From Spirochaetaceae bacterium (lineage in GTDB: Bacteria > Spirochaetota > Spirochaetia > DSM-27196 > SKKC01), in assembly GCA_007128315.1 (NCBI GenBank), contig SKXQ01000010.1:1-48910 (forward strand): DNA of 48,910 nt, given 5' to 3'. This document shows positions 43,056 to 48,910 of this stretch, piece after piece. The notes under the pieces were generated by a model that was not told where the DNA came from, did no database searches, and saw only the letters and a list, made by a program, of their open reading frames with translations. The position numbers and the translations under genes are program-made. Numbering within the stretch: position 1 is the stretch's first letter; each line of letters starts with the position of its first letter.

Positions 43056-45320
43056 ATGAAACAGAAGCATGTCTGTATTGTGATCCTCCTCCTTCTCATG
43101 TCCGCCTGCGACTGGTTCTTTCCTCAGGCCGACGACGCCGGCCTGACTGGTGTCCGCGGTGTGGTGCGGCACCTGAGCAACGCACCGGCGGCGGGAATAC
43201 GCGTATTTCTGCTCCCGGTGGATGACGACTGGAGCGGGGTCGGAGCGCATGTCGCTGAACTGCCGGAGCACCTGCGGCGGCCGGTGACGACGGGGCAGGA
43301 CGGGGTGTACCGCCTCGAGGCGCCTGAACGCGGCCTGTATCGGGTTGTCGCCGAGTATGACGGACACTATGTGTTTCCCGCGTCCGGCAGCACGCTCGTA
43401 CACGGCAGCAGCGAACCGCTTGTCCAGGATTTCCGCGTACTTCCGTTTCCCGATGAGGTGACACCGATTTCCGCCGTGCAGGGAACCGGGCATCAGTCAC
43501 CTCTGCAGGGTGAAACCGTCGATCTGGTGGTTGGAATCGTGACTATGATCAGGCGTAACCTTGGCATACCGTGGCAGAGCCCGCGACTTCAGGCGGTCTA
43601 CCTGCAGGATCCCAATCCCGACGGAAGTTTCAGAAGCAGCGACGCGCTCAAGGTTCTTATGCCGGAGTGGGATCTTGTCGAACCCGGCCAGGTCGTCGCG
43701 GTATCAAACGCCCGTGTCGTCGAAGACGTACGTGACCCTCCCTTTTATGATTCGGTCTGGACCGCCTCAAGTCTCAGCAGAACGCAGCTTCACGTTGACG
43801 CGACCCATCAGATGCACGTGTGGTACCGTCCGACCGCCGGTCGACCGCCGGTAGTTCCACCACCCGTGCGCATCGGTGCTACAGGGGTGCTGCCTCCGGG
43901 CACACAGTCCTACGTCGGAATCGTCGGACGCAGTCTCTGGCACGAGGATGTGCGCATACAACCGGCACACCGGGCGCTTGATTTCTACGAGGGGCTCGAG
44001 CACATGCGCGTAGAAGTCGTCGACCCTCTCGTAACCGGGGCGAGTGATCAGTTCGGACGCGTCTTTGTCACGCCCGATTACGCTGCATACGCGGTGGACC
44101 GGCGTTCGGGGGGAGGACTGCGCAACGCCTCGTATCATCGTTTCGACACAGCGCTCGAAATACGTCCCGTGCACAGCTCTTCGATGCCGGGCCTTGCAGT
44201 GGGTACCCGCTTTGACGGTGCGGTGACGGGTATTCTCGACTATCATCGTGGTCGCTACTCGATGCTGTCGGACTCTGTGCACACCGTGTCGTACAGTCCG
44301 CCGACCATCGAACCGCGTGCCGTGCCGCCTCCCGGACCCTGCGACTTTGATATTGCCGCGCTGAACGTATACAACCTCTCGAACTCCGGTACGAGTGAAG
44401 TCCGCTTCAGCGCGCTCGCTGAGAGCATCGTCGAGGGACTTGCTTCACCGGCCATCCTGCTGCTCGTGGAAGTTCTCGACGATCGCGGGACGACCAGCGG
44501 CAGTAATCCCGATGCGACAGTCACGCTTCAGCGCCTGCGGGATGCAGTTGTGGCCGCAGGCGGACCGGAGTACAACTGGCAGCAGATCGACCCGGAGGTC
44601 CTGTCCGACGGAGGAGTTCCGGAAGGCAACCCGCGGGTGATTGCCTTCTACGACCCCGGGCGCACGGCGCCGGTCTACGCGGGCGTGGCGGGCTCCGCCG
44701 ATCATACGACGGTAGCGACAGCCGGGCTGTTTACGTCAACCGACGGCGTTCCGGTGCTTGTCCGTGATCTGCCTTCGCGCATAACTGCCGGGCACGGGGC
44801 GGTATTCGCGAACAGCCGCAAACCTCTGTTGACTGCCTTCACAATGGGCGAACGCATCCTCTACCTCATTGGAGTGCACTTTACGTCAAGGATCGGCGAC
44901 ACACCGGTCTTTGGACGCGTGCAGCCACCCGATCGCAGTGCGAGCGAAGAAGGACGTCGGCATCCGCAGGCGCAGGCAGTTGCAGACTTCGTCGGCGAGC
45001 TGCTCGTGCTTGACCCCGAGGCGCATATAATCGTGGCGGGGGATCTGAACGACTTCGAGTACTCGCAGACTGCCGCAATTCTTGAAAACGCCGGGCTCAT
45101 CAACCTCATGGCGTCCATAGCGGCCGGGGACCGATATACCTATGTGTTTCATGGCTACGGGCAGGTCCTGGATCAGATGCTGGTAACCGATGCGCTGCTG
45201 AGTAACTCTGTCCATGAGTTTCGAGTGGTGCATCGTCACACTGCCTGGCCTTATACGGACTCGAGAAGAGCGAGTGATCATGAACCCGTGCATCTGCGAC
45301 TCGTCGGCGCGCTCCAGTAA
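43056..45320 (+). CDS. Lipoprotein with an endonuclease/exonuclease/phosphatase domain
   Basis: A 754-residue lipoprotein with lipobox LLMSAC (Cys18). Residues 28-120 resemble a carboxypeptidase-regulatory-like beta fold (GVRGVVRHLSNAPAAGIRVFLLPV ... YRLEAPERGLYRVVAEYDGHYVFPAS). A middle region of about 140-410 with VDLVVGIVTMIRR and VYLQDPNPDGSFRSSDALKVLMP looks like the OB-fold domain that precedes extracellular nucleases. The C-terminal EEP domain has NVYNLS, LLLVEVLDD, GVHFTSRIGD, VAGDLNDFEYS, VLDQMLVT and SDHEPVHL. It is probably a surface or periplasmic DNase/phosphodiesterase of the ExeM/NucH type. Whether it belongs with the preceding phosphatase operon is unclear. Confidence 0.82.
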   Translation: MKQKHVCIVILLLLMSACDWFFPQADDAGLTGVRGVVRHLSNAPAAGIRVFLLPVDDDWSGVGAHVAELPEHLRRPVTTGQDGVYRLEAPERGLYRVVAEYDGHYVFPASGSTLVHGSSEPLVQDFRVLPFPDEVTPISAVQGTGHQSPLQGETVDLVVGIVTMIRRNLGIPWQSPRLQAVYLQDPNPDGSFRSSDALKVLMPEWDLVEPGQVVAVSNARVVEDVRDPPFYDSVWTASSLSRTQLHVDATHQMHVWYRPTAGRPPVVPPPVRIGATGVLPPGTQSYVGIVGRSLWHEDVRIQPAHRALDFYEGLEHMRVEVVDPLVTGASDQFGRVFVTPDYAAYAVDRRSGGGLRNASYHRFDTALEIRPVHSSSMPGLAVGTRFDGAVTGILDYHRGRYSMLSDSVHTVSYSPPTIEPRAVPPPGPCDFDIAALNVYNLSNSGTSEVRFSALAESIVEGLASPAILLLVEVLDDRGTTSGSNPDATVTLQRLRDAVVAAGGPEYNWQQIDPEVLSDGGVPEGNPRVIAFYDPGRTAPVYAGVAGSADHTTVATAGLFTSTDGVPVLVRDLPSRITAGHGAVFANSRKPLLTAFTMGERILYLIGVHFTSRIGDTPVFGRVQPPDRSASEEGRRHPQAQAVADFVGELLVLDPEAHIIVAGDLNDFEYSQTAAILENAGLINLMASIAAGDRYTYVFHGYGQVLDQMLVTDALLSNSVHEFRVVHRHTAWPYTDSRRASDHEPVHLRLVGALQ

Positions 45321-45354
45321 CGCGACATGGCTCGTCGCAGGCGACAGGAGGTAA

Positions 45355-45383
45355 TTGGCGGTATTCCAAAAAGGTGCTACCCT
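45355..45383 (+). promoter_or_regulatory. Extended -10 promoter of the diguanylate cyclase gene
   Basis: TTGGCG (45355-45360), 17 bases, TACCCT (45378-45383) preceded by TGC. The ATG at 45396 lies 12 bases beyond, giving a leader of about 5-6 nt with no Shine-Dalgarno. Confidence 0.4.
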
Positions 45384-45395
45384 GAATCAACTGTC

Positions 45396-46808
45396 ATGGA
45401 TCACGATGCATCGCTCATAGACTCGGAAGTTCTCGCGGCATGGTGTGAAGCCGGGGTCAGTTGCTGGGATCTTGATTCAGGCATCGGCTTCGGGGGTCGG
45501 CTCTGGACCAGTCTTGGTCTTGACGGAGAGCGGTTTTCGATCGCGGACTGGTTCCGGCGCATTCATCCTGATGACCAGCTGAAAGTCCGGGCGGAGTACG
45601 ACCGTATCGTGCGTGAGGAAGAAGGGCGGGGCTTCGCACAGTACCGGTTCTTTGGCTACGACGGTGAGGAACACTGGATCGAGAGTGACTGGACCCTGAT
45701 ACCGGCAAGCGACGAGCACTCGGGGCGGCGCATCGCAGCGCTCGACCGCGACATAACCGTAGACAGAGCCCGGGAGCAGGAGCTTCTGCTTGCAAAGGAT
45801 AGTGCCGAGCGCAGCGCATACGAGGCCGATATTCTGCGTCGGGCGGGCGCGGTCGTGTCGAGTACGCTCGACGTGGATCACATCCTGACCCTCATACTCG
45901 ACCAGATGCAGACGGTCGTACCCTACGACACCGCGAGCGTACAGCTGCTGCACGACGGCTACCTCGAAATAGTCGGCGGTGCCGGCTGGGACAATATCGA
46001 CGAAGTCAAGGGACTGCGTTTTCCCTATCCCGGCAATATGCCGAATGTAGATGTGATTCAACGCTCGATGCCCCTGCGTTTTAATAATGTGGTTCAGGAC
46101 TATCCACATTTTGCGGAAGTTGCACACGCGCAGCACATAAGCGCGTGGATCGGGGTGCCTCTTATGGTGCGTGGTAAAAGTATAGGCGTGTTGACCTTTG
46201 ACAGCGCGCAGGAGGGTGCGTTTACCTCCGATCATCTGCGACTCGCCGCCGCCTTCGCAGAGCACGTATCGGTCGCTCTCGCGAACGCGCAGCTGTTCGA
46301 AGAGACCGAACACCTCGCGATGACAGACTCGTTGACAGGCCTCCTCTCACGGCGGGCGTTTTTCATGAACGCACGGGCTTTCTTTGAGCACGCACGCCGC
46401 TACGGACACGAAATGGCGATTCTGATGATGGATCTTGACCACTTCAAGCGCCTGAACGACGAGTACGGCCACAGCGCGGGAGACGAAGCCCTCGTGGCGG
46501 TTGCCGAAACCATCCGCGAAACGCTTCGAGACTCCGATATTGTCGGACGGTACGGAGGGGAAGAGTTCATCGCGCTGTTGCCGGAGACGCAGTTGCCCGA
46601 AGCGAGTGTGATCGCAGAGCGGGTGAGGAAAGCAGTTTCGGAGGTCGAGCTGTCGTTCACCGTCGATTCGCCGACAATAAGCATAGGCGTTTCGGTGTTT
46701 GACGCGAAGACTGACGCGTCGCTGAAGGAAATCATCGACCACTCTGACCGTGCCTGTTATCTCGCAAAATCGACCGGAAGAAACCGCGTAGCGCCTGTCG
46801 AGGTGTAG
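45396..46808 (+). CDS. Diguanylate cyclase with PAS and GAF sensor domains
   Basis: A 470-residue soluble enzyme making the second messenger cyclic di-GMP from GTP. A PAS/PAC domain spans about 10-125, a GAF domain 150-300 (STLDVDHILTLILDQMQTVVPYDTASVQLL ... GVPLMVRGKSIGVLTFDS), and a GGDEF domain 305-465. The active site reads GGEEF (387-391), a functional form, and an inhibitory I-site RDSD (378-381) lies five residues before it, so product feedback is expected. No membrane helix. The start is uncertain: ATG 45327 is also in frame, but adds a basic, non-family stretch. Confidence 0.9.
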   Translation: MDHDASLIDSEVLAAWCEAGVSCWDLDSGIGFGGRLWTSLGLDGERFSIADWFRRIHPDDQLKVRAEYDRIVREEEGRGFAQYRFFGYDGEEHWIESDWTLIPASDEHSGRRIAALDRDITVDRAREQELLLAKDSAERSAYEADILRRAGAVVSSTLDVDHILTLILDQMQTVVPYDTASVQLLHDGYLEIVGGAGWDNIDEVKGLRFPYPGNMPNVDVIQRSMPLRFNNVVQDYPHFAEVAHAQHISAWIGVPLMVRGKSIGVLTFDSAQEGAFTSDHLRLAAAFAEHVSVALANAQLFEETEHLAMTDSLTGLLSRRAFFMNARAFFEHARRYGHEMAILMMDLDHFKRLNDEYGHSAGDEALVAVAETIRETLRDSDIVGRYGGEEFIALLPETQLPEASVIAERVRKAVSEVELSFTVDSPTISIGVSVFDAKTDASLKEIIDHSDRACYLAKSTGRNRVAPVEV

Positions 46809-46852
46809 TCTCAGCCTATGGAAAAGTATTATCCTTTGGACAGGAGTCGATC

Positions 46853-48100
46853 GTGTCACCAGCCAGAACACTGCCCTTAGACGTATCCAAACTTCGCACC
46901 GAGTTCCCTGTACTCTCACGGGCCATGCGCGGCAAGCGTCTTGCGTACCTCGACAGCGGGGCGACCTCCCTGAAACCACGTTCCGTGCTCGAAGCAGAGC
47001 GTGCGTACTATGAGCAGCTTTCCTCGAACATACACCGCGGAGTGTACGAGTTCAGCGAGCGCGCGACGATACTCTACGACGAAGCCCGCACGAAGGCGGC
47101 GGGCCTCATTAATGCAGCTGCGGCCCGGGAGGTAATCTTTACCCGGGGGACGACTGAGAGCATCAATCTGGTCGGATACTCCTGGGGGCGGAAGTTCCTT
47201 AAGCCGGGTGACGAGATCCTGACGTCCGAGTTTGAGCATCACTCGAACATCGTCGTCTGGCAGGAAGTCGCGAAGGCGACTGGTGCGGTGCTCCGTTTCT
47301 TTCCGCTCCTGCCTCACGCCGAGGGGCTTGATCCTGAACAGCTTGAGACCGCTTTCAGCGAACGCACGCGTATTGTCGCGATCACCGGAATGAGTAACGT
47401 GACCGGGTACAAGCCACCGCTGAGACGCATTGCAGAGCTGGCACACGAGCGGGGAGCGGTCGTTCTGGTCGATGGAGCGCAGATGGCCTGTCATGAGCCG
47501 GTTGATGTGCAGGCGCTCGATATCGACTTTCTGGCGTTCAGCGCGCACAAGATGTGTGGTCCGACCGGTATCGGTGTGCTGTACGGACGGGAGTCCTTGC
47601 TTGAGGCTATGGATCCTTTTCTGTACGGTGGCGACATGATCGAGCGCGTCTGGAAGGACCGGAGTACCTACGCGCAGCTGCCTGAGAAGTTCGAAGCGGG
47701 TACCCCACATATCGCGGGAGCGATCGGCTTTGGCGCGGCGTGTGATTTTGTGCAGGGCGTGGGGCTCGAAGCGATTGCGGCCCACGAGCGCGAACTCCTT
47801 GATTACTGTCTTGCACGGACCAGGGCGCGGGACGATATAACGGTATACGGCGGCATTAACACCGACGACAGAGGTGGCATTTTCAGTTTCAATTTTGCCG
47901 ATGTGCACGCGCACGATGTCGGCATGATACTCGACAGCCACGGCGTTGCTGTCAGGGCGGGATTCCACTGCGCGCAGCCGCTGATGCGCGTTTTTGGTGT
48001 GGCCGGGACAACCCGTGCGAGTTTCTACATGTACACAGACCGGTCCGACATTGATGCACTCTTTGACGGTCTGGACGCGGTAAGGAAGATTTTTCTATGA
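46853..48100 (+). CDS. sufS: Cysteine desulfurase SufS
   Basis: A 415-residue class II, PLP-dependent desulfurase that takes sulfur from cysteine for Fe-S cluster assembly. PLP lysine is Lys233 in AFSAHKMCGPTGIGVLYG, His130 stacks on PLP (EFEHHSNIV), and the catalytic Cys373 is in VRAGFHCAQPLM. AGGAG precedes a GTG start. The N-terminal segment LDVSKLRTEFPVLSR is typical of SufS. It overlaps sufU by ATGA, so the pair is coupled. Confidence 0.96.
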   Translation: MSPARTLPLDVSKLRTEFPVLSRAMRGKRLAYLDSGATSLKPRSVLEAERAYYEQLSSNIHRGVYEFSERATILYDEARTKAAGLINAAAAREVIFTRGTTESINLVGYSWGRKFLKPGDEILTSEFEHHSNIVVWQEVAKATGAVLRFFPLLPHAEGLDPEQLETAFSERTRIVAITGMSNVTGYKPPLRRIAELAHERGAVVLVDGAQMACHEPVDVQALDIDFLAFSAHKMCGPTGIGVLYGRESLLEAMDPFLYGGDMIERVWKDRSTYAQLPEKFEAGTPHIAGAIGFGAACDFVQGVGLEAIAAHERELLDYCLARTRARDDITVYGGINTDDRGGIFSFNFADVHAHDVGMILDSHGVAVRAGFHCAQPLMRVFGVAGTTRASFYMYTDRSDIDALFDGLDAVRKIFL

Positions 48101-48540
48101 ACCTGGGTGATGATCTGTACAAAGAGATAATTCTCGACAACTACAAAGCCAAAAAGTACCGGCGACGCATGGACGACGCCGATATAAGCCGCGAAGGCGC
48201 GAATCCGAGCTGTGGAGACGACATTGAGCTGTTTGTGCGCCTCAACGGCGACCGCATTGAAGAAGTGACCTACGACGGGGCTGGCTGCAGTATCTGCCTC
48301 GCGAGTGCGAACATGCTCTGCACGGCCTTGACCGGACGCACCCTCGGCGAGGCGCGGGCACTGTTTGACCAGGTCAGATCGATGTTGACCGACGCGGATG
48401 TGCCGGACTTCCCCGAGTACGCTGCGGATCTCGAGGCAATGCAGGGGGTAAAAGCCTTTCCGGTCCGGGTCAAGTGTGCCATGCTCGCGTGGTCAACGCT
48501 GAAACAGGTGGTCGACGAGCACAGCCTGAGCGCAGGATAA
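48097..48540 (+). CDS. sufU: SufU-type sulfur acceptor
   Basis: A 147-residue IscU-fold protein. The Zn/Fe-S ligands Cys39, Asp41 (NPSCGDD), Cys64 (GAGCSIC) and Cys127 (RVKCAML) match SufU, and the insertion between the second and third Cys (about 80-118) distinguishes it from IscU. It accepts persulfide from SufS. sufBCD are not in the window; they may lie elsewhere. Confidence 0.94.
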   Translation: MNLGDDLYKEIILDNYKAKKYRRRMDDADISREGANPSCGDDIELFVRLNGDRIEEVTYDGAGCSICLASANMLCTALTGRTLGEARALFDQVRSMLTDADVPDFPEYAADLEAMQGVKAFPVRVKCAMLAWSTLKQVVDEHSLSAG

Positions 48541-48558
48541 TGCCGTGCAGCTGTACCG

Positions 48559-48910
48559 CTATCTGAGTATGGTTGCTACGACGGGGCTGTAAACCGCTCT
48601 CGCTTCGACCGACGGCAACGCGCGTGCACGCGCCGAGGCAATGACTTCGGGTCTGTACTCGAAGTGAACAGGATCAAAACTGGCCCACTTGCCACCCCAC
48701 ACAAACCCATTGGACTCAAACGCATCGATTACCGCCTGGGGAATCTGGAAGCGGTTCTCCATGGGTATCTCCCACCAGTTGGTAACTCCCGAATCCCGGG
48801 CCCAGCGCCAGTAGCCGAAGCCGTCGTAGCGTCGCGGGAGCAGATCGATCGCTGTTCCATACGCGTGAAAGCTCCGGACGTTCGTGCCGGGTACCTCGCG
48901 CCAGAAGAAC
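48559..48910 (-). CDS. M15-family D-Ala-D-Ala carboxypeptidase-like peptidase (5' end outside window)
   Basis: The minus-strand frame is open from the window edge to TAG at 48559, about 116 residues, without an N-terminus. It contains SFHAYGTAIDLLP, the His-to-Asp zinc motif of M15 peptidases, and later GFVWGGKWASFDPVHFEYRPE, which has the catalytic Asp-x-x-His pair. Members trim peptidoglycan stem peptides in the periplasm. The missing start and signal sequence lie beyond 48910. It is convergent with sufU. Confidence 0.85.
   Translation of the reverse strand, partial: FFWREVPGTNVRSFHAYGTAIDLLPRRYDGFGYWRWARDSGVTNWWEIPMENRFQIPQAVIDAFESNGFVWGGKWASFDPVHFEYRPEVIASARARALPSVEARAVYSPVVATILR

Noticed and set aside
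1-48910. CRISPR arrays, insertion sequences, prophage genes or toxin-antitoxin pairs
   Set aside because: No regularly spaced repeats, transposase, integrase or phage structural motifs were seen on either strand.

Overview
This is a roughly 49 kb chromosomal stretch of a GC-rich (a little under 60% by eye), diderm, sugar-using bacterium. I infer a free-living spirochaete (Spirochaetaceae/Alkalispirochaeta-like) from the solute-binding-protein signal peptides ending in FAAG-x-x-E, a plant-type 6-phosphofructokinase and the mix of lipoproteins; the phylum is inference, not proven here. Genes are densely packed, with many ATGA/GTGA start-stop overlaps. I see no rRNA, tRNA, phage, IS element or CRISPR array, and no gene-free stretch reaches 300 bases.

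Layout. 1-220: a bidirectional terminator and a structured intergenic repeat-like element. 221-2349: two small proteins (DUF3185, DUF302) on the minus strand, divergent from a chromate transporter. 2395-3696: phosphofructokinase. 3796-6614: an ABC importer of the TrpXYZ-like family, followed by a small membrane protein and a 41-residue lipoprotein. 7457-10321 (minus): a large hybrid histidine kinase (PAS-PAS-GAF-HisKA-HATPase-REC-HPt). 10582-16370: a self-contained galactitol-type PTS operon carrying EIIC, EIIA, EIIB and its own EI and HPr, plus a DeoR regulator, a Mth938-like protein and a one-helix membrane protein. 16473-20320: valyl-tRNA synthetase and a membrane glycosyltransferase. 20329-24522 (minus): PfkB sugar-phosphate kinase coupled to an iron-type alcohol dehydrogenase, an aldo/keto reductase and a glycerophosphodiester phosphodiesterase. 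24628-30345: a MacAB/TolC-like tripartite exporter whose TolC lies convergent to its adaptor, ATPase and permease. 30437-31531: a UDP-sugar epimerase.

31525-36276 (minus) is the most striking region: pilin, PapD-like chaperone, usher and two-domain tip subunit in the order of archaic (Csu-type) chaperone-usher pili, behind its own promoter. Such systems are known mostly from Proteobacteria. 36535-42988 is a GntR/UTRA-controlled operon: an AfuABC/FbpABC-like ABC importer, a calcineurin-type phosphoesterase and an inositol-monophosphatase-family phosphatase, with a perfect 16-bp palindrome sitting on the -10 box; I infer organophosphate uptake and dephosphorylation. The window ends with a nuclease-fold lipoprotein, a PAS-GAF-GGDEF diguanylate cyclase, SufS-SufU and a truncated M15 peptidase.

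Two architectural themes recur: strong stem-loops directly after the first, highly expressed gene of importer operons, and genes with no Shine-Dalgarno whose -10 box lies 5 to 12 bases before the start codon, suggesting leaderless mRNAs.
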